A stretch of 64,000 bases of DNA, taken from Achromobacter ruhlandii (GTDB lineage Bacteria > Pseudomonadota > Gammaproteobacteria > Burkholderiales > Burkholderiaceae_B). The stretch covers positions 40,517 through 104,516 of the forward strand of contig NZ_CADIJL010000020.1 of assembly GCF_902859695.1 (NCBI RefSeq), written 5' to 3'. The position numbers and the translations under genes were made by a program. How positions within the stretch are numbered: position 1 is the first letter of the stretch; every line of letters starts with the position of its first letter. The notes under the pieces are model-generated. The model saw only the letters and a list, made by a program, of their open reading frames with translations. It was not told the DNA's origin and did not search any database. Positions 15,318 to 25,420 of the stretch are shown piece by piece.

Positions 15318-17189
15318 TCAGCGCGGCGCAATCAGTTGGGACAGATCGGTTTCAAGAGGTGACGGTTCGCCGCAAAGGCGGGACGCGATCAGATCTCCCA
15401 TCAAGGCCGACCAGGACAACCCGCGCGAAGCATAGCCAGCGGCCAGCCACAGGCCCGGCGCATGGGCCAGTTCGCCCACGGCCGGCAGGCGCCCCGGCAA
15501 CACCGCCCGCCACCCCGCCCAACCCGGCAGGCTACCGGGCGCCAGGTCATGCAACGCGGCCAAGCCGTCGCCCAGCAGGCCCGCGGCCTTGTCCAGGGTG
15601 ACGCGCTGGCCTTCGGCGCCGATGCGCGCCTCGGTGGCGCCATGCACATAGGTGCTGCCCGCCACGCAGCCGCTGCCCGTGTCCGGCAGCAGGTAGCCTT
15701 CGCCCCCCACCACGCAGCGCGGACCGCCACCCAGCGCGGCCGCCGGCAGCAGCGTGACCTCGCCCGCCAGCGCATGCATCTGCGCCACGCGCGGCAACGG
15801 CGCCAGCAGGTCGCTGGCGGCCAGCACCTGCCGCGCGCCGAAGGCATTGGCGAGGATCACATGGGCGGCCTGTCCCAGCGTCGCTCCCGTCGCATCCAGC
15901 GCGCGCCAGCCCCCGACGTCGCGCGCCAGCCGCGCCACGCAGCCCGGCGCCACCCGCACGCCGGCGGTCGCCAGCAAGGCGGGAATCAATTCGCTCGGCT
16001 GCACCAACATGCCCTGGCCGAAAAACACGCCGCCGCGCGCCAACGGCAGGCCCGCCAGCGCGCTGGCCTCGTCGCGGCTCACCGCGCGCACCCAATCGGC
16101 GGGAAACGCCAGGGTCGCCAAGGTGTCCGCCAAGGCCGCCGCGCGGCCCGCATCGCGATCCAGCTGCACCGTGCCACACACCCTCGGCGCCGCGCCGCCC
16201 GGTAGTCCGGCCCAGCGCGCCAGGGCGCGGCCACTGCCGGCGCGCGACAGGCGCGCGCGCGCGTTGTCGTCGCGCGCCAGCACCGGCGTCAGCGCCGCCG
16301 CGACATGACCGGCATGGGCAGGCGCGCCGCGCGCCAGTCCCGCATCCAGCACCGTCACCCCCCAGCCGCGCAGGGCCAGCGCTTGCGCGATGCCGGCGCC
16401 GGCCAACCCCGCCCCCACCACCAGCGCGTGACGGACTCGCTCGTCCTGCGCGGCTGGCGCGGCGGCCGCGCCCGGCATCGCCGTGGCCACCGTCATATGC
16501 CATTTGCCCCCATAGCCCGGCGCGCGCCGCGCCTCGAACCCCGCTTCCTGCAAGGCCCGCCGCAACTCGCCGGTGCAGGCCCAGGTGGCCAATGTGGCGC
16601 CCGGCGCGGCCAGCCGCGCCAGCTCCTTGAGCAATGGCGCCTCCCACATGCGCGGGTTGCGTTCGGGCGCGAAGCCATCCAGGAAGTACGCGTCCACCCG
16701 CGCCGACAAGCGCGGCGCCAGCGCCTGCGCGTCGCCGAATCCAAGCGTCAGCGTCACCGCGCCGCCCTCGAATTCAAGCCGGTGCAGGCCCGGCAGCAAG
16801 GACGGCCACTGCGCCGCCAGTTGCGTCGCCAGGGGCGCCAACGCCTCGGGCGCATGGCGCGCCAGCAGCGCCGCCAGATCCTCGCGGCTGAACGGGTGCG
16901 CTTCCAGTGACAGCACGTGCAGGCGGCGCGCGCGCCGCGGATCGTCGCGCCACGCGCGCCAGACCGCCAGGAAATTCAGGCCCAGGCCGAAGCCGGTCTC
17001 GCAGACCGTGAACGCGTCGCGGCCGCGCCAGCGTTCCGGCAGGCCGTTGCCGCGCAGGAACACGTGTTCCGCCTGGCCCAGGGCTCCCGAGGGCGAGTGA
17101 TAGACGTCGCCATACGCCGGGCTGTAGAGCCGGCCTTGCGCGTCGACGTCGGCAACGGCGGGGGTCAGGGGCACATAGGAGGAAGACAT
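15318..17189 (-). CDS. mnmC: bifunctional tRNA 5-methylaminomethyl-2-thiouridine biosynthesis protein MnmC
   Basis: A 623-residue two-domain enzyme for the last two steps of mnm5s2U34 synthesis in tRNA. Residues about 1-235 form the SAM-dependent methyltransferase (MnmD): [18 protein letters not shown] and [15 protein letters not shown]. Residues about 250-623 form the FAD oxidoreductase that removes the carboxymethyl group: dinucleotide-binding [21 protein letters not shown] and C-terminal [18 protein letters not shown]. Length and order match E. coli MnmC. It is divergent from the inositol-phosphatase gene. Confidence 0.95.
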   Translation of the reverse strand: MSSSYVPLTPAVADVDAQGRLYSPAYGDVYHSPSGALGQAEHVFLRGNGLPERWRGRDAFTVCETGFGLGLNFLAVWRAWRDDPRRARRLHVLSLEAHPFSREDLAALLARHAPEALAPLATQLAAQWPSLLPGLHRLEFEGGAVTLTLGFGDAQALAPRLSARVDAYFLDGFAPERNPRMWEAPLLKELARLAAPGATLATWACTGELRRALQEAGFEARRAPGYGGKWHMTVATAMPGAAAAPAAQDERVRHALVVGAGLAGAGIAQALALRGWGVTVLDAGLARGAPAHAGHVAAALTPVLARDDNARARLSRAGSGRALARWAGLPGGAAPRVCGTVQLDRDAGRAAALADTLATLAFPADWVRAVSRDEASALAGLPLARGGVFFGQGMLVQPSELIPALLATAGVRVAPGCVARLARDVGGWRALDATGATLGQAAHVILANAFGARQVLAASDLLAPLPRVAQMHALAGEVTLLPAAALGGGPRCVVGGEGYLLPDTGSGCVAGSTYVHGATEARIGAEGQRVTLDKAAGLLGDGLAALHDLAPGSLPGWAGWRAVLPGRLPAVGELAHAPGLWLAAGYASRGLSWSALMGDLIASRLCGEPSPLETDLSQLIAPR

Positions 17190-17344
17190 GGGGAAAACCG
17201 GGCGCTTCAGGGAAATTTCGGGAATATCGGCAAAGCGGGATTATCGAACGGCGCGGCCGGCCTGCGTTGGATGCGCGCCACGCGCGGCGCGGCTTTTGCC
17301 CCGCCGCAACGGCTTTGACGCATACCTGGGCTTACACTGATTTC

Positions 17345-18220
17345 ATGGAAACCTATGACCCGCCCCGCTCGCTGACCTCGCCCATCGACCTGTGCGCGGC
17401 GCTGGATGCCGCGGTCACGGCCGCCCATGCCGGCGCGGCCATCCTGCAATCCTACGCGCATCACCGCGCCGATCTGGTGATCGATCGCAAGGCGCGCAAC
17501 GATCTGGTGTCGCAGGCCGACCGCGAGGCCGAAGCCGCCATCATCGACGAACTGCAGGCGCGCACGCCGAAATTCGGCATCGTCGCCGAGGAAACCGGCG
17601 GTCAGGCGCAGGGCGCGGCCACCTGGTACATCGATCCGCTGGACGGCACCACCAATTTCCTGCACGACATCCCGCACTATGCGGTGTCGATCGCGCTGAT
17701 CGCCCACGCCGGCACCGCCATCTCCGCCAACGAGCGCCTGGCGCGGGACATGCCGGTGGCGGGCGTGGTCTACGACCCCAGCCGCGAAGAACTCTTCACC
17801 GCGGTGTATGGCCTGGGCGCCTGGCTCAATGGCCGCCGCATCACCTGCTCGCGCACCCGCACGCTCGAAGACTCGGTGCTGGCCACCGGCTTTCCGTTCC
17901 GCGACTTCTCCTTCGCCAGTCAGTACATGCCGATGCTGCACGACGCCATCAACCGCGCGCGCGGCGTGCGGCGCATGGGCGCGGCCGCGCTCGACCTGGC
18001 CTGGACCGCCTGCGGCCGCTATGACGGCTATTGGGAAATGGGCCTGGCGCCCTGGGACGTGGCCGCCGGCACGCTGATCGTGCGCGAGGCGGGCGGCGCC
18101 TGCAGCGACATGCACCGGCAGGATTCCTGGCCCATCGGCGGACGCGTGGTGGCCGGCAACCCGGACATCGAACGCGCCCTGCACGAGATGATCGCGCCGC
18201 ACCTGGACCAGCCGGGCTGA
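17345..18220 (+). CDS. inositol monophosphatase family protein
   Basis: A 291-residue Mg-dependent phosphatase of the IMPase family. The metal sites are clear: Glu pair in VAEETGG, IDPLDGTTNF, and WDVAAGTLIVREAGG near the C-terminus. Substrates in this family include myo-inositol-1-phosphate, and SuhB also acts with the transcription antitermination complex; the N-terminus is longer than in SuhB and assignment to suhB is not secure. The ATG at 17345 is preferred to the in-frame ATG at 17267, whose extra residues are unlike the family. Confidence 0.88.
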   Translation: METYDPPRSLTSPIDLCAALDAAVTAAHAGAAILQSYAHHRADLVIDRKARNDLVSQADREAEAAIIDELQARTPKFGIVAEETGGQAQGAATWYIDPLDGTTNFLHDIPHYAVSIALIAHAGTAISANERLARDMPVAGVVYDPSREELFTAVYGLGAWLNGRRITCSRTRTLEDSVLATGFPFRDFSFASQYMPMLHDAINRARGVRRMGAAALDLAWTACGRYDGYWEMGLAPWDVAAGTLIVREAGGACSDMHRQDSWPIGGRVVAGNPDIERALHEMIAPHLDQPG

Positions 18221-18241
18221 ACGCCCGGCCGCGCCGCAGCC

Positions 18242-19942
18242 TCAGGCCGGCTGGCCTTGCGGCGCGGCGGCCTCGGCGTCCGGCCGCAATTCACGCCGCA
18301 GGATCTTGCCGACATTGCTCTTGGGCAGTTCGTCACGGAACTCCACATAGCGCGGCCGCTTGTAGCCGGTCAGCTTGTCCTTGCACCACTGCTGCACCTG
18401 GGCCTCGGTCAGCGCGGAATCCTTCTTCACCACGAACACCTTGACCGCCTCGCCCGAGTGCTCGTCCGGCACCCCGATGGCCGCGCACTCCAGCACGCCC
18501 GGCATCTGCGACACCGCCGCCTCCACCTCGTTCGGATAGACCTTGAAGCCGGACACGGTGATCATGTCCTTCTTGCGGTCGACGATGCGCGTGTAGCCCT
18601 TGTCGTCCATGATGCCGATATCGCCAGTGCGGAAATAGCCGTCCGCCGTCATCACGTGACGCGTTTCCTCGGGCTTCTGCCAATAGCCGGCCATGACCTG
18701 CGGCCCGCGGATGCTGACTTCGCCGCGCTCGCCCAGCGGCACCTCGTTGCCGGCGTCGTCGAGGATGGCGACGTAGGTGGACGGCAGCGGCAGGCCGATG
18801 GAACCGGAATACGCCGTGGCATCGCACGGATTGACCGTGGCCACCGGCGACGTTTCCGACAAGCCATAGCCTTCGATCAGGGGCTTGCCCGTGATCTTCA
18901 GCCAGCGCTCGGCCACCGCCTGCTGCACCGCCATGCCGCCGCCCAGGGCCAGCCGCAGCCCGGAAAAATCGAGCCTGGCGAAATCCTCGTTGTGCACCAG
19001 CGCGTTGAACAGCGTATTGACGCCGGGAAACACGTTGATGGGCACCTTGCGCCAGGCATTGATCAACGAAGGCTGGTCGCGCGGATTGATGATCAGCACG
19101 TTGCGCATGCCCGCGTACATGCCGTACAGGCCGCAGACCGTCATGGCGAACACGTGATAAAGCGGCAAGGCGCTCAGCACGGTGATCTGCCGATCCGTCA
19201 TGTCGCGCAGGGCCGGCGCCGCCACCGCCTCCATCTGCTTCACATTGGAGGTCAGGTTGCGATGCGTCAGCATCGCCCCCTTGGGCACGCCGGTGGTCCC
19301 GCCGGTGTATTGCAGCACCGCCAGGTCGTCCATCGAGATCGCCGGCGCGGTGAACGGCAGGCCGGCCCCCTTGGCCAGCACCTTCGGCAGCATCAGCGCG
19401 CCATCGAGCTGCCAGGCGGGCACCAGTTTCTTGACATAGCGGGCCGCCAGGTTCACCAGCGGCGCCTTCAGGCCGCCCAGCAGGTCGCCCGGCCCGGTCA
19501 CCACGATGTGCCTGAGCTGGCCCCGGTCGGACACGCTCTGCAGGGTGTGGGCGAAATTCTCGAGGATCACGATGACCGCCGCGCCGCTGTCCAGCAACTG
19601 CCGCTGCAATTCCTCGGCGGTGTACAGCGGGTTGACATTGACCACCGCATGGCCGGCCCGCAGGGTGCCCAGCAGGGCCACCAGGTAGGCGGGCACGTTG
19701 GGCATCATCAGCGCCACCCGCGAGCCCTTCGGCAGATCCAGGCTTTGCAGCCAGCCGGCGAACCCGCGCGCGTGCGCGTCCAGCTGCGCATAGGTGATGT
19801 CACTGCCCATGGCGGTGCAGGCGACGCGCCCCGCGAACTGCTTGCAGGCCCGGTCCAGCAGGTCGGTCAGCGATGTGTAGCCGTCGATGGAGATGTCGGC
19901 GGGAACCCCTTGCGGGTAATGGGCAAGCCACGGACGGGTCAT
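18242..19942 (-). CDS. fadD: long-chain fatty acid-CoA ligase
   Basis: A 566-residue AMP-forming acyl-CoA synthetase that activates fatty acids for beta-oxidation at the inner membrane. The AMP-binding P-loop reads YTGGTTGVPKGAMLTHRN; later motifs are EGYGLSETSP, YFRTGDIGIMD, and KKDMITVSGFKVYPNEVE, with the catalytic Lys near the C-terminus (SNVGKILRRELR). The start at 19942 is chosen because GGAG lies nine bases upstream; an ATG at 19957 has no ribosome site. It is divergent from the M20 gene. Confidence 0.94.
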   Translation of the reverse strand: MTRPWLAHYPQGVPADISIDGYTSLTDLLDRACKQFAGRVACTAMGSDITYAQLDAHARGFAGWLQSLDLPKGSRVALMMPNVPAYLVALLGTLRAGHAVVNVNPLYTAEELQRQLLDSGAAVIVILENFAHTLQSVSDRGQLRHIVVTGPGDLLGGLKAPLVNLAARYVKKLVPAWQLDGALMLPKVLAKGAGLPFTAPAISMDDLAVLQYTGGTTGVPKGAMLTHRNLTSNVKQMEAVAAPALRDMTDRQITVLSALPLYHVFAMTVCGLYGMYAGMRNVLIINPRDQPSLINAWRKVPINVFPGVNTLFNALVHNEDFARLDFSGLRLALGGGMAVQQAVAERWLKITGKPLIEGYGLSETSPVATVNPCDATAYSGSIGLPLPSTYVAILDDAGNEVPLGERGEVSIRGPQVMAGYWQKPEETRHVMTADGYFRTGDIGIMDDKGYTRIVDRKKDMITVSGFKVYPNEVEAAVSQMPGVLECAAIGVPDEHSGEAVKVFVVKKDSALTEAQVQQWCKDKLTGYKRPRYVEFRDELPKSNVGKILRRELRPDAEAAAPQGQPA

Positions 19943-20018
19943 GGTGTTTGTCTCCATTAAATTGATTTTTGATTGATGATAACCTTGTTGCGTTCCCAAA
20001 TTCCGCCTGATTCTTCCC

Positions 20019-21215
20019 ATGAAACTGCTCGATCCCATCGTTGCCTGGCGCGACGATATCTCCCAGATCCGGCGCGACATCCACGCGCATCCCGAATTGG
20101 CGTTCGAGGAATTCCGCACCGCCGACGTGGTCGCGGCCAAGCTCGAAGAATGGGGCATTGAAATCCATCGCGGCCTGGGCGGCACCGGCGTGGTCGGCAT
20201 CATCCGCGGCGACCGGCCCGGCGAGCGCGCCGTCGGCCTGCGCGCCGACATGGACGCCCTGCCCATGCAGGAAGCCAACACCTTCGCCCACGCCAGCAAG
20301 CACGCCGGCAAGATGCACGCCTGCGGCCACGACGGCCATACCGCCATGCTGCTGGCCGCCGCCCGCTACCTGTCGCAGCACCGCGACTTCGCCGGCACGG
20401 TCTATGTGATCTTCCAGCCGGCCGAGGAAGGCGGCGGCGGCGCCAAGCGCATGATCGACGACGGCCTGTTCACCCGCTTCCCGATGGAAGCGGTGTTCGG
20501 CATGCACAATTGGCCCGGCATGGCGCCCGGCCAGTTCGGCGTGACCGCCGGCCCCATCATGGCGTCCAGCAACGAATTCTCCATCGTGGTCAAGGGCAAG
20601 GGCACCCATGCCGGCATGCCCAACCTGGGCATCGACCCGGTGATGGCGGCGGTGCAGCTGGCGCAATCGCTGCAGACCATCATCACGCGCAACCGCAATC
20701 CGCTTGACGCCGCGGTGCTCAGCATCACGCAGATCCACGCCGGCAGCGCCGACAACGTGGTGCCCAACCATGCCGAACTGCGCGGCACGGTGCGCACCTT
20801 CACGCTGGAAGTGCTGGACCTGATCGAACGGCGTATGGAAGAGATCGCGCGCCACACCTGCGCCGCCATGGACTGCGAGGTGGAGTTCACCTTCCAGCGC
20901 AACTACCCGCCCACCATCAACCATCCGGAAGAAGCGGCTTTCTGTGCCGACGTCATGCGCGACATCGTCGGCGACGACAAGGTCAACGACCACGTGCAGC
21001 CCACCATGGGCGCCGAGGACTTCGCCTTCATGCTGCAGGAATTGCCCGGCTGCTACGTCTGGATCGGCAACGGCGTCGGCGATCACCGCGCCGCCGGCCA
21101 TGGCCTGGGCCCGTGCATGCTGCACAACGGCAGCTACGACTTCAACGACGACCTGCTGCCGCTGGGCGGCACCTACTGGGTACAGCTGGCGCTCAAGCGC
21201 CTGGCCAAGCCCTGA
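20019..21215 (+). CDS. M20 family amidohydrolase (hippurate/N-acyl-amino-acid hydrolase type)
   Basis: A 398-residue M20D metallopeptidase-like amidohydrolase. Conserved features: RRDIHAHPELAFEE, GLRADMDALPMQE, MHACGHDGHTAMLL (metal ligands), FQPAEEGGGGAKRMI (catalytic Glu), and a dimerisation lid domain in the middle. C-terminal metal His in MGAEDFAFMLQ context. It probably hydrolyses N-acylated amino acids. It is a paralogue of the gene at 60219-61412. Divergent from fadD with 76 bases between. Confidence 0.9.
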   Translation: MKLLDPIVAWRDDISQIRRDIHAHPELAFEEFRTADVVAAKLEEWGIEIHRGLGGTGVVGIIRGDRPGERAVGLRADMDALPMQEANTFAHASKHAGKMHACGHDGHTAMLLAAARYLSQHRDFAGTVYVIFQPAEEGGGGAKRMIDDGLFTRFPMEAVFGMHNWPGMAPGQFGVTAGPIMASSNEFSIVVKGKGTHAGMPNLGIDPVMAAVQLAQSLQTIITRNRNPLDAAVLSITQIHAGSADNVVPNHAELRGTVRTFTLEVLDLIERRMEEIARHTCAAMDCEVEFTFQRNYPPTINHPEEAAFCADVMRDIVGDDKVNDHVQPTMGAEDFAFMLQELPGCYVWIGNGVGDHRAAGHGLGPCMLHNGSYDFNDDLLPLGGTYWVQLALKRLAKP

Positions 21216-21222
21216 CGCCCCG

Positions 21223-22122
21223 CTAGAAACCGCCCCCCTGCCCCGTCCGCACCGCCTGGCACATCGCCAGGAAGCGCTGGGCGGCGCGGGCGGCGGCGTC
21301 CGCGTGCGGCACCAGGATGCTCAGTGTGCGCGTCAGCGGCCGCGGCAACAGCCGCAACGCCGCCAGCGCGCCGTCCTCGTGCCGCATCGACATGGCCGAC
21401 ACGAAGCCCACGCCGAGTCCGGCGCGCACCGCCTGCTTCACGCCCTCCACCCCGGCCAGTTCCAGACCGATCGACGGCGCCAGGCCGGCATCGGCAAACG
21501 CCCGCTCCACCAGCCGCCGCACGCCTGAACCGGGCTCGCGCATCACCAGCGCCGACAGCGCCAGGTCGCGCAGCGTCACCGCGCCCTTGCCGGCCAGCGC
21601 GTGATCGGCCCGCACGATCGCCACCACCTCGTCCTGCCGCCACGCGTGCACCGCGGTATCGGCGGGCAGGCCCGCCGGCACGTCGCCCTCGATGAAGGCC
21701 AGGTCCAACGCCGGCAGGCGCTCGACGATCTCGCGGGTATTGCCATCGGACAAGTGCAGGCTGACCGCCGGAAACGCCTGGCGGAAGTCGGCCACCAGCG
21801 CAGGAAGCAGGTAGCTCGCGGGCGTGGTGCTGGCCCCCAGCCGCAGCACGCCGGTTTCCAGGCCGCGCCAGGACTCGCGCACCGCCTGCGCCTGGCGATA
21901 CACCTGGCGCAGCTGGCGCGCCTGTTCGGCCAGGCGCTCGCCGGCCTCGGTCAGCGCAATGCCGTGGCCGCTGCGACGGTATAGCGGTTCCCCGAACCAT
22001 TCCTGCAAGGCCCGCAGCTGGCCCGACACGGCCGGCTGTGACAGGTGCAGTTGCTGGGCCGCGCGGCTGATGTTGCCGGCATCGGCCACCGTGGCGAAGG
22101 TGAGCAATTGATCGGGGGTCAT
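21223..22122 (-). CDS. LysR family regulator, YeiE-like by context
   Basis: A 299-residue LysR-type regulator: HTH with LLTFATVADAGNISRAAQQL and HLSQPAVSGQLRALQEWFG, then the effector-binding domain (LRLGASTTPASYLLPALV; MREPGSGVRRLVERAF). This Pro-Gly-Ser-Gly segment is typical of the CysB/YeiE branch. It is divergent from a YeiH-type membrane gene, the same arrangement as yeiE-yeiH in E. coli, and probably regulates it. ATG 22122 preferred to a TTG at 22143. Convergent with the M20 gene. Confidence 0.88.
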   Translation of the reverse strand: MTPDQLLTFATVADAGNISRAAQQLHLSQPAVSGQLRALQEWFGEPLYRRSGHGIALTEAGERLAEQARQLRQVYRQAQAVRESWRGLETGVLRLGASTTPASYLLPALVADFRQAFPAVSLHLSDGNTREIVERLPALDLAFIEGDVPAGLPADTAVHAWRQDEVVAIVRADHALAGKGAVTLRDLALSALVMREPGSGVRRLVERAFADAGLAPSIGLELAGVEGVKQAVRAGLGVGFVSAMSMRHEDGALAALRLLPRPLTRTLSILVPHADAAARAAQRFLAMCQAVRTGQGGGF

Positions 22123-22252
22123 GGGCGGTCCGGCCGGCGGCAACCGTATTATCAGAATTTCCGATATTTCATATCAAAAATGAAAATTTTCCAAATAATT
22201 GTCGCGAAACTAATATTTCGTCTGGTTATTTAGATATGCACAAAGGCCCGCC
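22123..22252. promoter_or_regulatory. divergent AT-rich promoter region of the LysR/YeiH pair
   Basis: A 130-base AT-rich island with two inverted repeats: TTTCAT-N7-ATGAAA (22167-22185) and CGAAA-N6-TTTCG (22205-22220). Such sites are typical of LysR operators in divergent promoters. Confidence 0.5.
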
Positions 22253-23338
22253 ATGAGCACCGCCAGCACCACCGTCCCCCAACATGCCGCCCCCGCCGCG
22301 CCGCCCGCCACGGCCGCCGCGGCCACGCCCTGGCGCGACAAGCTCAACGGCGTGCTGTTCGTCGGCCTCATGTCGGCCGCGGTCATGCAGCTGGCGGACC
22401 TGCCCGCCATCCGCCAGCTCGGCTTTTCGCCGCTGGTGGTCGGTATCGTCTGCGGCATGCTGTACGGCAACTTCCTGCGCGGCACCATGCCGGTCGACTG
22501 GGGCGTGGGCGTCAACTTCACCGCGCGCCGCCTGCTGCGCATCGCCGTGGCCTTCTACGGCCTGAACATCAGCATCCAACAGATCGCCGCCGTCGGCCTG
22601 CCGGGCCTGGCGGTCTCGGTGGCGGTCGTGGTGGGCACGCTGCTGATCGGCACCTGGGTGGGCCAGCGCCTGCTCGGGCTGGACCGCGACACCGCCATGC
22701 TGACCGCCGCCGGCAGCGCCATCTGTGGCGCCGCCGCCGTGCTGGCCTTCGAACCGACCCTGCGGGCGCAACCGCACAAGAGCGCCGTGGCGGTGGCTAC
22801 CGTGGTGCTGTTCGGCACGCTGTCGATGTTCCTGTACCCGGTGCTGTATCACGCCGGCTGGCTGCCGTTCGACACCCAGTCGCTGGGTATCTACATCGGC
22901 GGCACCATCCACGAAGTGGCGCAGGTGGTCGGCGCGGCCAGCAACATCGACCCCGCCACCACGGAAGTCGCCACCATCGTCAAGATGACCCGCGTCGCGC
23001 TGCTGGTGCCGGTGCTGCTCATCCTCGGCCTGTACCTGCGCAGCGCCGCCAGCCATGCCGGCGGCAACGCCAAGGGCGCCAAGCTGCCGATTCCCTGGTT
23101 CGCGGTCGGCTTCCTGGTCCTGGCCATCGTCAACTCGCTCAACATCATCCCCGCCGACGTGATCGCCGCCATCCGCCGCCTGGACGTCTTCGCCCTGACC
23201 ATGGCCATGACCGCGCTGGGCATCGAGACCCGCTTCGCCAATATCCGCAAGGCCGGTCCGCGCGTGATGGCGCTGGGCCTGATCCTGTACGCCTGGCTGC
23301 TGGTCGGCGGCTACGGCATCGTCAAGCTGGCGTCCTGA
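22253..23338 (+). CDS. YeiH family (UPF0324) putative sulfate exporter
   Basis: A 361-residue polytopic inner-membrane protein with about ten helices and the UPF0324/YeiH hallmarks: LGFSPLVVGIVCGMLYGN, RRLLRIAVAFYGLNISIQQI, AAGSAICGAAAVLAFEPTLR, and YIGGTIHEVAQVVGA. Members are called putative sulfate exporters; transport has little direct proof. A proline/alanine-rich N-terminal tail precedes the first helix. It is divergent from a YeiE-like LysR regulator. Confidence 0.9.
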   Translation: MSTASTTVPQHAAPAAPPATAAAATPWRDKLNGVLFVGLMSAAVMQLADLPAIRQLGFSPLVVGIVCGMLYGNFLRGTMPVDWGVGVNFTARRLLRIAVAFYGLNISIQQIAAVGLPGLAVSVAVVVGTLLIGTWVGQRLLGLDRDTAMLTAAGSAICGAAAVLAFEPTLRAQPHKSAVAVATVVLFGTLSMFLYPVLYHAGWLPFDTQSLGIYIGGTIHEVAQVVGAASNIDPATTEVATIVKMTRVALLVPVLLILGLYLRSAASHAGGNAKGAKLPIPWFAVGFLVLAIVNSLNIIPADVIAAIRRLDVFALTMAMTALGIETRFANIRKAGPRVMALGLILYAWLLVGGYGIVKLAS

Positions 23339-23366
23339 TCCGCGCCCGCTTCGATAAAGCGCGCCG

Positions 23367-23402
23367 ACGGGGCGCCGGCCCGCGCCGGCGCCCCGTTTTT
23401 CC
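23367..23402 (+). terminator. terminator after the YeiH gene
   Basis: A 13-bp perfect stem (ACGGGGCGCCGGC / GCCGGCGCCCCGT, loop CCGC) followed by a run of T residues. Confidence 0.92.
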
Positions 23403-23441
23403 TGCATAATCGGCTGGTTGCCTTGCATTGGAGCCGGCCGC

Positions 23442-23852
23442 ATGACCTCCAGCACCAAAACTCCCTTCACGACCTTGCCCGCCAATCGCGACGCCGTATT
23501 GCGCGTCATGCCGATGCCGGCGGACGCCAACATCCACGGGGACGTTTTCGGCGGCTGGATCATGTCCCAGGTCGACATCGCCGGCTCGATTCCCGCCGCC
23601 CGCCGCGCGGCCGGCCGCGTCGCCACGGTCGCCGTCAACGCCTTCCAGTTCAAGCAGCCCGTGTTCGTGGGCGACCTGCTCAGCTTCTACGCGGCCATCG
23701 TCAAGACCGGCAAGACCTCCATCACCGTCTCGGTCGAGGTCTACGCGGAACGCCAGCGCCTGGACGCCGAAGTCGTCAAGGTCACCGAAGCCACGCTGAC
23801 CTACGTGGCCACCGACGAAGCCCGTCGCAGCCGCCCCCTTCCCATTCTTTGA
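23442..23852 (+). CDS. yciA: acyl-CoA thioesterase, YciA type
   Basis: A 136-residue hot-dog-fold thioesterase. The hot-dog signature NIHGDVFGGWIMSQVDIAGS includes the catalytic Asp; VNAFQFKQPVFVGDLLSFYA and VSVEVYAER follow, as in YciA. It hydrolyses acyl-CoAs of varied length. TTGGAG lies before ATG 23442. mgtE starts 10 bases after its stop, so both genes probably share a transcript. Confidence 0.9.
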   Translation: MTSSTKTPFTTLPANRDAVLRVMPMPADANIHGDVFGGWIMSQVDIAGSIPAARRAAGRVATVAVNAFQFKQPVFVGDLLSFYAAIVKTGKTSITVSVEVYAERQRLDAEVVKVTEATLTYVATDEARRSRPLPIL

Positions 23853-23862
23853 GTCGTAACGC

Positions 23863-25332
23863 ATGACGCAGTCCGCCGCCGCGCAGAAACCGCCCGCGAC
23901 GCCCCGCCGCCTCGACCCGGAAGACGCGCAGCACGCCCTGGCCGAAGTCCAGGAACGCCTGCGCCGCCAGCAACTGGTCGCCGACCTGGTGCATCGCCAG
24001 GAAGAAGGCGACGCCAAGGCCAACCTGGTCGAAGACCTGGTGCACCGCCAGCACGAGGCCGAGCTCAAGACCCTGCTGGACGGCCTGCATCCCGCGGACA
24101 TCGCCTTCATCCTCGAATCGTTGCCCAAGGATGAACGCCAGACGATCTGGAAGCTGGTCAGCCCCGAGCACGACGCCGACGTGCTGCTAGAGGTCGAAGA
24201 CTGGGTGCGCGAATCGCTGATCGAAGCGATGGACCGCCAGGACCTGGTGGCCGCCACCGGCAACATGGACGCCGACGAACTGGCGGACCTGGCGCCCGAC
24301 CTGCCGCCGGACGTGGTGGCCGAGGTCCAGAAAGGCCTGACCGAGGAAGAGCGCGCGCAACTGCTGGAAGCCATGGGCTATCCGGAAGACAGCGTCGGCG
24401 CCATCATGGACTTCGAAATGGTCCGGGTGCGCGAGGACGTCACGCTCGAAGTGGTGCTGCGCTACCTGCGACGCCTGCACGAACTGCCCGACCACACCGA
24501 CCAGATCTTCGTGGTCGACCGCCAGGACAAGCTGCAGGGCATCCTGCCGCTGTCGCGCCTGCTGGTCAGCGAACCCGAGACCGAAGTGCGCGCGGTCATG
24601 AACTCGGATTTCCTGACGCTCAATCCGCTCGACTCCGACGCCGACGCGGCCGGCGCCTTCGAACGCTACGACCTGGTGTCCGCGCCCGTGATGGACGACC
24701 AGGGCCGCCTGATCGGCCGCGTCACCATCGCCGACGTGGTCGACGTGATGCGCGAAGACTCGCAGGAACAGGCCCTGTCACGCGCCGGCCTGCAGGAAGA
24801 GGACATCTTCGCGCCAGCCAGGGCGCTGCGCAACCGCGCGCCCTGGCTGCTGTTCAACCTCTGTACCGCCGCCACGGCGTCGTTCGTGGCCTCGCAATTC
24901 GAGGGCACGGTCAGCCAGATCGTGATCCTGGCGTTCCTGATGTCCATCGTCGCCGGCATCGGCGGCAACTCGGGCAACCAGACCATGACGCTGATCATCC
25001 GCGCGCTGGCCATGGGCCGCATCACCGGCCGCAACCTGTGGCAGCTGGTCAAGCGCGAACTGTTCGTGACCCTGATGGTGGGGCTGTGCGGCAGCCTGGT
25101 CGCGGCCCTGTTCGCCTGGGCCATCTCGCATTCGATCTCGATCGCGCTGGTGATGATGGCGGCGATGGTCTGCAACATGCTGGTCGGGGCCTCGGTCGGC
25201 GTGCTGGTGCCGATGGTGCGGGCCCGCTTCGGCAAGGACCCCGCCATGGGGTCGTCGGTGCTGCTGACCTTTGCCACCGACTCGCTCGGCTTTTTCATCT
25301 TCCTGGGCCTGGCCACCATTTTCCTGCTGTAG
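23863..25332 (+). CDS. mgtE: magnesium transporter MgtE
   Basis: A 489-residue Mg2+ channel/transporter: N-terminal helical MgtE_N domain (LHPADIAFILESLPKDERQ), tandem CBS domains (FVVDRQDKLQGILPLSRLL; SAPVMDDQGRLIGRVTIADV), a connecting helix, and five C-terminal membrane helices with the pore segment GIGGNSGNQTMTLIIRALAMG. The cytosolic domains sense Mg2+ and gate the pore. Co-directional and nearly adjacent to yciA. Confidence 0.95.
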   Translation: MTQSAAAQKPPATPRRLDPEDAQHALAEVQERLRRQQLVADLVHRQEEGDAKANLVEDLVHRQHEAELKTLLDGLHPADIAFILESLPKDERQTIWKLVSPEHDADVLLEVEDWVRESLIEAMDRQDLVAATGNMDADELADLAPDLPPDVVAEVQKGLTEEERAQLLEAMGYPEDSVGAIMDFEMVRVREDVTLEVVLRYLRRLHELPDHTDQIFVVDRQDKLQGILPLSRLLVSEPETEVRAVMNSDFLTLNPLDSDADAAGAFERYDLVSAPVMDDQGRLIGRVTIADVVDVMREDSQEQALSRAGLQEEDIFAPARALRNRAPWLLFNLCTAATASFVASQFEGTVSQIVILAFLMSIVAGIGGNSGNQTMTLIIRALAMGRITGRNLWQLVKRELFVTLMVGLCGSLVAALFAWAISHSISIALVMMAAMVCNMLVGASVGVLVPMVRARFGKDPAMGSSVLLTFATDSLGFFIFLGLATIFLL

Positions 25333-25420
25333 CGCGTCCACAACGGACTTGCACAGGATTGTTTCACCGTATATCCAGGGCGGCTTTTTGACAGCGGCAT
25401 GACAGTCAAGATGGCGGCGG

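Noticed and set aside
12795..15362. Long open frame opposite the GH31-like gene
   Set aside because: Shadow of the GH31-like frame; composition is repetitive and no motif is visible.
18242..20347. FadD with a 135-residue N-terminal extension
   Set aside because: The extension is antisense to the M20 gene; a good ribosome site precedes the start at 19942.
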